This document shows positions 7,402 through 14,224 of a stretch of DNA of 17,627 bases, one piece after another. The stretch covers positions 1 to 17,627 of the forward strand of contig CAZXRA010000029.1 of the NCBI GenBank assembly GCA_964643485.1. The letters are read 5' to 3'. The notes under the pieces were generated by a model that saw nothing but the letters and a program-made list of their open reading frames with translations, was not told the origin of the DNA and ran no database searches. The DNA comes from Iamia sp964643485 (GTDB lineage Bacteria > Actinomycetota > Acidimicrobiia > Acidimicrobiales > Iamiaceae). The position numbers and the translations under genes are program-made. Positions within the stretch are counted from its first letter, which is position 1, and every line of letters starts with the position of its first letter.

Positions 7402-8145
7402 GTGGAGCTCCTCTTGCTGTCGAACTCCACGAACCACGGCCAGGAGATGTTCTCCCACGCCGCTGCGGCCTTCGCCGAGGTGGCGGCGGGCGATCGGGTG
7501 ACGTTCATCCCCTTCGCCCTGGCCGACTGGGACGGCTACGCCGACCGGGTGACCACGGCCTTCGGGCGGTTCGGTGTCGACGTCACCTCGGCCCATCGGG
7601 CCGCCGCTCCCGATCGGGCCATCCTCGACGCCGATGTGGTGATGATGGGTGGAGGCAACACCTTTCGCCTCCTCGACTCGCTGTACGAGCTGGGCGTGGT
7701 GGGGGGCCTGGGCGAGCGGGTCCGATCCGGGGCGATCCGGTACATGGGGGCGTCGGCCGGCACCAACATGGCCTGCCCCACCATCCGGACCACCAACGAC
7801 ATGCCGATCTGCCGCCCACCGAGCTTCGCCGCTCTCGGCCTGGTCCCGTTCCAGATCAACCTCCACTACGTCGACACCGACCCGCTCTCGACCTACATGG
7901 GCGAGACCCGCGAGGAACGCATCGAGGAGTTCCTGGAAGAGAACGACTGCCCGGTCCTCGCTCTCTACGAAGGCACGTGGCTGCGGGTCAGCGGGGAGCA
8001 GGCGGCGGTCACCGGCCCGGCCCGCATCTTCCAGCGGGGCGGCTGCGACACCTTCGCCGAAGGGGTCGACGTGGCCCACCTGCTGGGCTCCCGGCCTTCC
8101 TTCGACGGTGGCGCCCGGCCCCGACGGGGCGCGGCACCCCGTTGA
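7402..8145 (+). CDS. pepE: Peptidase E (alpha-aspartyl dipeptidase, family S51)
   Basis: This 247-residue cytoplasmic serine peptidase should cleave dipeptides with N-terminal aspartate (Asp-X). Similarity to E. coli PepE runs along the whole chain: MELLLLSNST at the N-terminus, GGGNTFRLL at 83-91, the nucleophile in GASAGTN (S118), PTIRTTNDMPI at 126-136 (D133) and QINLHY at 151-156 (H155), then GETREERI. Ser, His and Asp of the triad are all present. I chose the GTG at 7402 because PepE proteins begin MELLLLSN. In-frame starts at 7270 (TTG) and 7282 (ATG) would add about 40 low-complexity residues and overlap the probable control region. An AGGT lies 9 bases before the GTG as a weak ribosome binding site. 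It has about 20 more residues than E. coli PepE, mostly a C-terminal tail. It stands 150 bases upstream of the DUF1611-racemase pair on the same strand, which suggests a related role. Confidence 0.92.
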   Translation: MELLLLSNSTNHGQEMFSHAAAAFAEVAAGDRVTFIPFALADWDGYADRVTTAFGRFGVDVTSAHRAAAPDRAILDADVVMMGGGNTFRLLDSLYELGVVGGLGERVRSGAIRYMGASAGTNMACPTIRTTNDMPICRPPSFAALGLVPFQINLHYVDTDPLSTYMGETREERIEEFLEENDCPVLALYEGTWLRVSGEQAAVTGPARIFQRGGCDTFAEGVDVAHLLGSRPSFDGGARPRRGAAPR

Positions 8146-8228
8146 ACCGCAACCCCATGGACCGGGGGCGATATCCCTGCCTGCAGTACCCTGGCGGTTC
8201 CAGCCCGACTTAGTGGGGACCTCCGTCC

Positions 8229-8259
8229 TTGACGGTCGGCCCGATACGGCCGACACGAT
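8229..8259 (+). promoter_or_regulatory. Possible promoter/operator upstream of the DUF1611 gene
   Basis: The 150-base gap after pepE holds a good -35 match, TTGACG (8229-8234). Next is a perfect 7-base inverted repeat, GTCGGCC (8235-8241) and GGCCGAC (8248-8254), separated by 6 bases. A weak -10 candidate, CACGAT (8254-8259), lies 19 bases downstream of the -35. Another -10-like hexamer, TACCCT, occurs at 8187-8192. The arrangement allows a separate, regulated promoter for the DUF1611-racemase pair, with the dyad sitting between -35 and -10 as an operator. The hexamers are short, so this is tentative. Confidence 0.3.
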
Positions 8260-8295
8260 CCCGTCGCCTCCTCTGAGCCCACCTCGAGGAGAGTC

Positions 8296-9510
8296 ATGTC
8301 CCCCACACCTGTTCCCGCTTTGTCGATCGTGCCCGGCGGGCGCCAGGACCGCTCCGGAACCAACGCCAGCCCCCCGCCGGGCGCCACGGCGTTGGCCGTC
8401 GTGCCCTCCGCCGGGATCGGCCGCGAGGACCGGCGAGTGACGGCCGTCGTCTACTGCGAGGCGAACTTCGGGGCCATCGACGGGAAGACCGCCAACGGCC
8501 TCGTCCGCCACTCCGAGACCTACGAGATCCTTTCCGTCATCGACAGCGAGAAGGCCGGCCTCGATGCCGGCGCCGTCCTGGACGAGAAGCCGAACGGCAT
8601 CCCCGTCTGCCACGACCTGGCCGAGGCCCTGGCCGACATCGACGAGGTGCCGGACTCCTTCATCTTCGGGATGGCGCCATCCAGCGGGATGCTGTCGCCG
8701 ACCGAGCGGGAGATCGTCCTGAGCGCCATCGACCTCGGGATGAACGTCGTCAACGGGCTCCACGAGTTCCTCAACGACGACCCCGAGTTCGCGGCGGCAG
8801 CCGCCGCCCACGACGTCGAGATCCACGACGTCCGCCGGCCCCGGGCCAAGAAGGATCTGCGAATGTTCAGCGGGCGTATCACCGAGGTCACCTGCCCGGT
8901 CATCGCCGTGCTCGGCACCGACGGAGCCATCGGCAAGCGCACGACGGCGACGATCCTCACGCGCGCCCTCAACGACCGGGGGATCAAGGCCGTCATGGTC
9001 AGCACCGGCCAGACCGGGCTGATCCAGGGCGCCCGCTACGGCATCGCTCTCGACGCCATCCCCTCGCAGTTCTGCTCGGGGGAGATGGAGGCCACCGTCG
9101 TCGCCGCCTTCGAGGGCGAGCGCCCCGACGTCATCGTGGTCGAGGGCCAGGGGGCGCTGAGCCATCCCGCCTACCTCACGTCCACGTTCATCCTCCGGGG
9201 CAGCCGTCCCGACGGAGTCGTGCTCCAACACGCCCCGGGGCGCACCCGCCTCGGTGACTTCGGGCAGGTCGTCATGCCCACTCCGGCCACCGAGATCAAC
9301 CTCATCGAGACCTTCGCCGACACCAAGGTCATCGGCCTCACCATCAACCACGAGAACATGACCGACGCCGACGTCGGCCAGGCCATCGCCCGCTACGCCG
9401 ACGAGCTGGGCATCCCGGCCACCGACGCCCTGACCCGGTCGCCCGACCTCCTCGTGGAGATGGTCCTGGCCGCGTTCCCGCAACTGGAGGCGACGACCGT
9501 CGACGCCTGA
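8296..9510 (+). CDS. DUF1611 family P-loop protein (DgcN-like)
   Basis: This 404-residue protein belongs to the DUF1611 family. An N-terminal nucleotide-binding-like half (about 48-195, with YCEANFGAIDGKTANGLVRH at 53-72) precedes a P-loop half with a Walker A, GTDGAIGKRTT at 207-217, and VVEGQGALSHP at 281-291, resembling the Walker B/glutamate region of dethiobiotin-synthetase-like folds. One characterised relative, DgcN, is reported as a D-glutamate N-acetyltransferase in D-glutamate catabolism; whether this member does that is unknown. The first 45 residues are a proline/glycine-rich extension before the conserved domain, yet the ATG at 8296 has a strong ribosome binding site (GAGGAG, 5 bases upstream). 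Its stop overlaps the start of the racemase gene by one base (TGATG), so the two are probably translated together and act on the same compound. Confidence 0.85.
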   Translation: MSPTPVPALSIVPGGRQDRSGTNASPPPGATALAVVPSAGIGREDRRVTAVVYCEANFGAIDGKTANGLVRHSETYEILSVIDSEKAGLDAGAVLDEKPNGIPVCHDLAEALADIDEVPDSFIFGMAPSSGMLSPTEREIVLSAIDLGMNVVNGLHEFLNDDPEFAAAAAAHDVEIHDVRRPRAKKDLRMFSGRITEVTCPVIAVLGTDGAIGKRTTATILTRALNDRGIKAVMVSTGQTGLIQGARYGIALDAIPSQFCSGEMEATVVAAFEGERPDVIVVEGQGALSHPAYLTSTFILRGSRPDGVVLQHAPGRTRLGDFGQVVMPTPATEINLIETFADTKVIGLTINHENMTDADVGQAIARYADELGIPATDALTRSPDLLVEMVLAAFPQLEATTVDA

Positions 9511-10619
9511 TGCCGGCCCCACGGCTGGAGATCGACCTCGACAAGGTCCGCCACAACGCCCGCACCCTCGTCGACGCGTTGTCGGCGCGCCGCATCTCCG
9601 TCACCGGTGTGACCAAGGCGGTGCTCGGCTCGCCCGACGTCGCCCGAGCCCTGCTCGACGCGGGCGTGCGCGCCCTCGGCGACTCCCGCATCGAGAACAT
9701 CGAGCGGCTGCGCCGGGCCGGTGTGCTGGCGCCCATGACCCTGATCCGCTCCCCGATGCCCAGCCAGGTGGACCGGGTCGTGCGCGCCGCCGACGTGAGC
9801 CTCAACACCGAGCTCGACGTCGTGCGGGAGCTCTCGTCCGCGGCGAGGACGGCGGGACGGACCCACGGGATCGTGCTCATGGTCGAGTTGGGCGACCTCC
9901 GCGAGGGCATCCGGCCCGCCGACCTGGCCGCCGCGGTGCGGGCCACGCTCCGCCTCCCCCACCTGGCCCTGCGGGGCATCGGCACCAACCTGGCCTGCCA
10001 GAGCGGAGTGGTGCCCGACGCCACCAACATGACCGAGCTGTCGACCCTGGCCACCGGCATCGAGACCACCTTCGGTGTGACCCTGGAGATCGTGTCCGGA
10101 GGCAACTCGGCCAACCTCGACTGGGCCCTCGCCGGGTCGGACACGGGTCGGGTCGACGACCTGCGGCTGGGCGAGGCCCTCCTCCTGGGCCGGGAGCCCC
10201 TCCACCGCCGGCCCATCGAGGGGCTGCACACCGATGCCTTCACCCTCACGGCCGAGGTGATCGAGGCCAAGGTCAAGCCGTCGCGACCCCGCGGCACCCT
10301 GGCCCAGACCGCGTTCGATGCCGCGGTGCCTCTGACCGACAGGGGAGATCGGCGCCGCGTCATCGTCGCCCTCGGCCACCAGGACGTCGACCCCACCGAC
10401 CTCACACCGCCCCTCGGCATCGACGTCCTCGGGGCCAGCAGCGACCACCTGGTGATCGATCCCGGCCCCCACCACCTCGGCGTCGGATCCGAGGTGCCGT
10501 TCCGGCCCGGCTACCGGGCCCTGGTCCGGGCCATGACCTCGCCCTTCGTCACCCAGGTCGTCCTCGGGGGCGGCACCTCCGCGACGACCGCACGCGACCC
10601 GGAGGCCACGGTCCGCTGA
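9510..10619 (+). CDS. PLP-dependent racemase, alanine/ornithine racemase family
   Basis: This 369-residue protein is a fold-type III PLP enzyme. The cofactor lysine is K36 in ITVTGVTKAV-like context (VTGVTKAVLG, 31-40). Family landmarks follow: GDSRIENIERLR at 57-68, LMVELGDLREGI at 123-134, the phosphate-binding VSGGNSANL at 195-203, and LRLGEALLLGRE at 218-229. Near the C-terminus, ALGHQDVDPTDL and VLGASSDHLVIDPG match ornithine-racemase (Orr)-type proteins rather than canonical Alr, whose GYGDG-type catalytic tyrosine motif I do not see. It should interconvert L and D forms of a free amino acid; the substrate could be ornithine, alanine, glutamate or aspartate. The gene begins with an ATG that overlaps the DUF1611 stop. 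Its own stop abuts the stop of the convergent ABC ATPase gene with no spacer. Confidence 0.87.
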   Translation: MPAPRLEIDLDKVRHNARTLVDALSARRISVTGVTKAVLGSPDVARALLDAGVRALGDSRIENIERLRRAGVLAPMTLIRSPMPSQVDRVVRAADVSLNTELDVVRELSSAARTAGRTHGIVLMVELGDLREGIRPADLAAAVRATLRLPHLALRGIGTNLACQSGVVPDATNMTELSTLATGIETTFGVTLEIVSGGNSANLDWALAGSDTGRVDDLRLGEALLLGREPLHRRPIEGLHTDAFTLTAEVIEAKVKPSRPRGTLAQTAFDAAVPLTDRGDRRRVIVALGHQDVDPTDLTPPLGIDVLGASSDHLVIDPGPHHLGVGSEVPFRPGYRALVRAMTSPFVTQVVLGGGTSATTARDPEATVR

Positions 10620-11405
10620 TCAGGCCGCGGCGCTGGCGTGGAGCTGGTCCTCGATCTCGGCCTGGACGTCGAGGAAGCGGGGGTCGCGGCGGATGTCCGG
10701 GCCCCGGGAGGAGCCGAAGGGGATGGCGATCTCGTTGGCCACCCGGCCCGGGCGGGACGACAGCACGTAGACCCGCTGGGAGAGGTAGACGGCCTCGCCC
10801 ACGTCGTGGGTGACCATCAGCACGGTGCAGCCGGTGCGCTGACGCACCTGGAGCAGGAACTCGTGCATGGCTCCCCGGGTCTGGGCGTCGAGGGCGCCGA
10901 AGGGCTCGTCGAGGAGCAGGACGTCGGGCTCGGGCGCCAGGGCCCGGGCGATGGCCACCCGCTGGCGCATGCCCCCGGAGAGCTGGCCGGGGCGGAGGCC
11001 GGCCACGTCGGCCAGCCCGGTGATGCCCAGGAGCTCGTCGACCCGCTCCCGCAGGGCCGGCTTGGCCCAACGGCCGCACTCCAGGGCGAAGGCGATGTTC
11101 TGGGCCACGGTCTTCCACGGGAACAACGAGTAGCCCTGGAACACCATGCCCCGGTCGGGGCCGGGCCCGATGACCAGGTCGCCCCCGACCCGCACCTCGC
11201 CCGAGGTGGCGACCTCCAGGCCGCCGGCGATGTTGAGCAGGGTCGACTTGCCGCACCCCGAGGCCCCCACGATGGTGACCATCTCGCCCGGGTCCACGTG
11301 CATGTCGATGCCGTCCAGGGCCAGGACCGGTCCCGTCCGCCGTCGGCCGGGGAACGCCTTGGTGATGCCGGTGACGGTGAGCCCGACGGTGGGCATGCCA
11401 CTCAT
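10620..11405 (-). CDS. ABC importer ATPase (nitrate/sulfonate/taurine family)
   Basis: The 261-residue ATPase powers the importer encoded by the two upstream genes. It shows Walker A GASGCGKST (47-55), Q-loop VFQGYSLFPWKTV (88-100), signature LSGGMRQR (142-149), Walker B LLLDEPFGALD (163-173) and the switch H200 in VTHD. The FPWKTV segment and EIAIPF near the C-terminus are typical of SsuB/TauB/NrtD-type importers. The ATG at 11405 has a GGAGGGG ribosome binding site a few bases upstream and overlaps the permease stop by four bases (ATGA); the longer upstream open frame has no homology and is discarded. It is the last gene of the importer operon, and its stop meets that of the convergent racemase gene with no gap. 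Confidence 0.94.
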   Translation of the reverse strand: MSGMPTVGLTVTGITKAFPGRRRTGPVLALDGIDMHVDPGEMVTIVGASGCGKSTLLNIAGGLEVATSGEVRVGGDLVIGPGPDRGMVFQGYSLFPWKTVAQNIAFALECGRWAKPALRERVDELLGITGLADVAGLRPGQLSGGMRQRVAIARALAPEPDVLLLDEPFGALDAQTRGAMHEFLLQVRQRTGCTVLMVTHDVGEAVYLSQRVYVLSSRPGRVANEIAIPFGSSRGPDIRRDPRFLDVQAEIEDQLHASAAA

Positions 11406-12358
11406 CGGGACCCCTCCGACCACGGGGCCGTCCGCTTGCGGAGCTGACGAAGGGCCAGGTCGCTCACCAGCCCGATCAGGGCGAAGATGACGAGCACGGC
11501 GAACATGGTGTCGACGTTGCGGAACCGCAGGGCTCGCATCATCCGGAAGGCCAAGCCCTCCTGGGCCGCCACCAGTTCGGCCACCACCAGCATGAGCCAC
11601 GCTGCGGCCAGGTTGATGCGAGCCACGTCGACGATGCCGGGCCAGCTGTGGGGGAGGATCACCCGGCGCAGCACGGTGAGGCGCCCGGCGCCCAGGGTGT
11701 AGCTGGCGTTCACCAGCTCCTGGGGCACGGCCCGGGCCACATCGGCCGTCATCAGGATGTTGAAGAACACCGTCCCGACCACGATGAGGGCGATCTTGGG
11801 CGCCTCGTCGATGCCGAGCCACAGCATGAACACCGGGGTCAGAGCACTGGCCGGGATGTAGCGCAGCGTGCCCATCTGCGGGGTGAAGAAGCTCTCGATC
11901 GACGAGAAGCTGGCGACCAGGACACCCAGCACCACCCCGATGCCCACACTGATCGAGTAGCCGATGGCGATGCGGCGCAGGCTGGCCGTCAGGTCCGTCA
12001 TCAGGTCGCCGGACCGGTACAGCTCCACGCCGGCGTTCCAGGTGGCGCCGGGCGTGGGCAGGAGGAACTCCTTGCTCCCCATGACGACGGAGACGACGGC
12101 CCACCCGCCCAGCAGGAGGACCACCCCGGCCACGCCCAGGCCCAGCTGGAGCCCGACCGGGATCTCGCCCCGCATGCGCCCCATGGGCCCCCAACGCTGG
12201 CCCCGGGTGCCCCCGGTCGGTGAGGGCGGGCCGACGGCCGAGGTCCGCGGCGCCAGCGGGCCGGGCTCCACCCCCAGGGTGGGGATGGGGTCGGGCACCG
12301 AGGCCTCGGTCGGGCCGGCGGCGGCGAGGGGGTCGGCCCCGGCGTCGACGCTCGTCAT
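11402..12358 (-). CDS. ABC importer permease (SsuC/TauC/NrtB-like)
   Basis: The 318-residue permease has about six membrane helices from residue 70 on. The cytoplasmic EAA loop reads QELVNASYTLGAGRLTVLRR (213-232) followed by VILPHSWPGI, which docks the ATPase. RYIPASALTPVFMLWLGI (166-183) is a typical motif of nitrate/sulfonate/taurine permeases. The first 65 residues are rich in proline, glycine and alanine and look disordered; family members are usually 250-280 residues, so this is an unusual extension. Both ends use ATGA overlaps: the start with the stop of the lipoprotein gene, and the stop with the ATPase start. The ATG at 12358 is preceded by a GGGG-rich stretch that can act as a ribosome binding site. 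Confidence 0.93.
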   Translation of the reverse strand: MTSVDAGADPLAAAGPTEASVPDPIPTLGVEPGPLAPRTSAVGPPSPTGGTRGQRWGPMGRMRGEIPVGLQLGLGVAGVVLLLGGWAVVSVVMGSKEFLLPTPGATWNAGVELYRSGDLMTDLTASLRRIAIGYSISVGIGVVLGVLVASFSSIESFFTPQMGTLRYIPASALTPVFMLWLGIDEAPKIALIVVGTVFFNILMTADVARAVPQELVNASYTLGAGRLTVLRRVILPHSWPGIVDVARINLAAAWLMLVVAELVAAQEGLAFRMMRALRFRNVDTMFAVLVIFALIGLVSDLALRQLRKRTAPWSEGSR

Positions 12359-13398
12359 CCCCCCGCCCGCTCCGCGTAGTCCCGGGTGAAGCTCGGGTCG
12401 AAGAGGCCGTCGAGGGGGGCCTCCTCCTCGGTGAGACCGGCCTCGACCAGGAACGGGTTGATGAGGCGGGCGGTGTAGAGCAGCGACGTGGTGTCGTCGC
12501 CGTCCTCGAACGAGGCCAGGGCCTCCTCGACGGAGAAGATCGTCGTCCCCTCGGCGAAGCTCTCGTAGTCCTCGATCGAGGTGCCCGCCGCCTCGGCCAG
12601 GATCTCGAGCGACTCCTCGGGGTTCGCCTCCATGTAGTCGAGGGTCTTGTACCAGGCGTCGACCAGCTTCTGGACGTCCTCGGGACGCTCCTCGATCAGC
12701 TCGGGCGTCACCACGATGTGGTCGGAGATGGTGCCCGGGAAGTCGGCGCTGTCGAACACCACGTGCGAGCCCTCCCGCTCCAGGGCGGTGAGGGTGAAGG
12801 GGGCGAAGACCCCGACGCAGTCGAACTCGCCCCCGGCGAAGCTGGCCGCGGCGGCGTCGGTGAGGACGCCCCGGAACTCGATGTCGTCCTCGGTGAGGCC
12901 GACCGACTCCAAGCCCTGGAGCAGGAGGAAGTGGTCGACCACCCCGGCCTCGGCGGCGATGGTCTTGCCCTCCAGGTCCTCGATGGAGGTGATCGACTCG
13001 TCGCAGATGATGGCGTCGTTGCCGGTGGAGTTGTCGTTGTTGGTGACGATCACCTGCTCGTCGCCGGCGGCCACGCCGAACATGGTGTCGTTGAGGGTCT
13101 GGGTGTTGCCGTCGAGCTCGCCGGCGGCCATGGCGTCGAGGGAGCCGAGGTAGTCGGCGAAGAAGCGCAGCTCCACGTCGACCCCGGCCTCTTCGAAGAT
13201 GCCGGCCTGCTCGGCCACGGCGAGGGGGAACCACCCGGGCCAGGCCGAGTAGCCGAGGACGATGGGATCGCCTTCCCCGGACCCGGCGCCGGCGGCATCG
13301 GCGGACGGGTCGTCGTCCCCCCCGCAGGCGGCGAGGGCGAGGACCAGGGCACAGGCGGCGGCGCCGGCGCGCAGCCGGCGGTGGGGGCGGAGCAGCAT
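12355..13398 (-). CDS. ABC importer substrate-binding lipoprotein (NMT1/nitrate-sulfonate type)
   Basis: This 347-residue lipoprotein should bind the importer's substrate outside the membrane. A signal peptide ends in the lipobox LAAC with lipidated Cys at 25, followed by an acidic GGDDD linker. The mature part begins IVLGYSAWPGWFPLAVAEQAGIF-like (quoted in part), then GIF-EEAGVDVEL and DAMAAGELDG, typical of NMT1/SsuA-like binding proteins. I chose the ATG at 13398 because it gives a 25-residue signal peptide and lies 7 bases after a TACCGT -10 hexamer. Upstream in-frame starts at 13416 (GTG) and 13440 (ATG) lack good ribosome binding sites. Its location beside a carboxyltransferase and allophanate hydrolase suggests urea, guanidine or a related nitrogen compound as ligand; the sequence alone does not prove it. 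Confidence 0.92.
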   Translation of the reverse strand: MLLRPHRRLRAGAAACALVLALAACGGDDDPSADAAGAGSGEGDPIVLGYSAWPGWFPLAVAEQAGIFEEAGVDVELRFFADYLGSLDAMAAGELDGNTQTLNDTMFGVAAGDEQVIVTNNDNSTGNDAIICDESITSIEDLEGKTIAAEAGVVDHFLLLQGLESVGLTEDDIEFRGVLTDAAAASFAGGEFDCVGVFAPFTLTALEREGSHVVFDSADFPGTISDHIVVTPELIEERPEDVQKLVDAWYKTLDYMEANPEESLEILAEAAGTSIEDYESFAEGTTIFSVEEALASFEDGDDTTSLLYTARLINPFLVEAGLTEEEAPLDGLFDPSFTRDYAERAGG

Positions 13399-13405
13399 GG
13401 GGGCG

Positions 13406-13411
13406 ACGGTA
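13406..13411 (-). promoter_or_regulatory. Candidate -10 for a leaderless importer operon transcript
   Basis: On the minus strand TACCGT is followed by 7 bases (CGCCCCC) and the ATG of the lipoprotein gene. It fits TAnnnT with spacing that would put the first transcribed base at the start codon. A loose -35 match, TTCGAC, lies 16 bases upstream. No ribosome binding site precedes this ATG at normal distance, which agrees with a leaderless message. Confidence 0.45.
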
Positions 13412-13518
13412 CGCACGCTCCGTTCCCGTCGAATGTCCATCGAAATTCGGGCCTGTGAACAGCTCCTGACCCTGATCTGACTCCGAGGCGGGGCGATCCC
13501 CGGGAGACCGGCCCGCCC

Positions 13519-13524
13519 TAACCT
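13519..13524 (+). promoter_or_regulatory. Candidate -10 for a leaderless TetR transcript
   Basis: TAACCT is followed by 7 bases (GCGAGGC) and the ATG of the TetR gene at 13532. The same hexamer-to-start spacing occurs at the divergent lipoprotein gene on the other side of this 133-base region. GAGG sits only one base before the ATG, too close to serve as a normal ribosome binding site, which supports a leaderless start. No clear -35 is seen. An operator for the TetR protein is expected in 13399-13531; the best dyad I see is only five bases per arm (CGAAT 13430-13434, ATTCG 13445-13449). Confidence 0.45.
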
Positions 13525-13531
13525 GCGAGGC

Positions 13532-14224
13532 ATGACGGGCGACAGCCACGCCGGCCCGCGACGACGGGGCCGGCCCCGCAGCCGAGACGGGTCCCGGTCC
13601 GAGGGCGACCCCCGGGAGGCCATCGTCGCCGCGGCCAGCGCCCTGTTCGCGGCCCACGGCGTCGAGGGCGTCACCATGGCCCAGATCGCCGAGCGGTCCG
13701 GCCTGCAGCAGTCGTCGATCTACTACTGGTTCCGCTCCAAGGCCGAGATCCTGGGCTCGATCCTGGAGCGGGTGAACCGGGTGCCCCTGTCCATCGTCGA
13801 GCGGGAGCGCTCGGCCCGGGGCCCGGTCGCCGTGCGCCTCCACCGCCTGGTGCGAGAGGACGTGGTGACGCTCTGCGCGTTCCCCTTCGACATCAACGAG
13901 ATCCACCGGCTGGCCGTCCGCTGCCCCGAGGACTTCACCGCCTACTGGGAGGAGCGGCGCCGGCTCGACGACGAGGTGGAGGCCCTCGTCGCCGAGGGGG
14001 TGGCCTCCGGGGAGCTGCGGGCCGTCGACCCCCGCCTGGCCGCCCGGTCGCTGCTCGCCGCCGACGAGGCCACCCAGAACTGGTTCCGGCCCCTCGGCTC
14101 GTCGGGCTACACGGCCGACGAGGTCGCCGACCACGTGGCCGCGTCCACCCTCCGCTCCCTCCTGGCCGAACCGGCCACCTACGAGCAGGTCCGGGCCGCG
14201 GCCACGGTCCCGGCGCCCGGCTAG
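13532..14224 (+). CDS. TetR-family transcriptional regulator
   Basis: The 230-residue protein has an N-terminal TetR DNA-binding domain: REAIVAAASALFAAHGVEGVTMAQIAERSGLQQSSIYYWFRSK (quoted as landmarks only: ALFAAHG at 37-43, the helix-turn-helix at about 48-70 ending in SSIYYWFRSKAEIL). A basic, disordered-looking stretch precedes it (residues 8-20). The rest is an all-helical ligand-binding and dimerisation domain with no family-specific signature I recognise. It is divergent from the importer operon and convergent with the allophanate/carboxyltransferase genes, so it most likely senses a substrate or intermediate of that pathway and represses one or both arms. Its TAG stop shares the palindrome CTAG with the stop of the opposing gene. 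Confidence 0.92.
   Translation: MTGDSHAGPRRRGRPRSRDGSRSEGDPREAIVAAASALFAAHGVEGVTMAQIAERSGLQQSSIYYWFRSKAEILGSILERVNRVPLSIVERERSARGPVAVRLHRLVREDVVTLCAFPFDINEIHRLAVRCPEDFTAYWEERRRLDDEVEALVAEGVASGELRAVDPRLAARSLLAADEATQNWFRPLGSSGYTADEVADHVAASTLRSLLAEPATYEQVRAAATVPAPG

Noticed and set aside
7222..9522. 766-codon minus-strand frame across the peptidase E and DUF1611 genes
   Set aside because: It lies opposite two clearly conserved genes, has shadow-type composition (Gly/Asp/Val/His-rich) and no family motifs.
13399..13531. Guanidine-I (ykkC) riboswitch in the leader of the importer operon
   Set aside because: On neither strand could I find the conserved segments I recall for this RNA, and a leaderless start leaves no room for it.
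11405..14134. Upstream extensions of the ATPase, permease and carboxyltransferase frames to far earlier starts
   Set aside because: The extra parts are out-of-frame shadows of the neighbouring genes. The internal ATGs with ATGA overlaps and homology-matching N-termini are much better starts.
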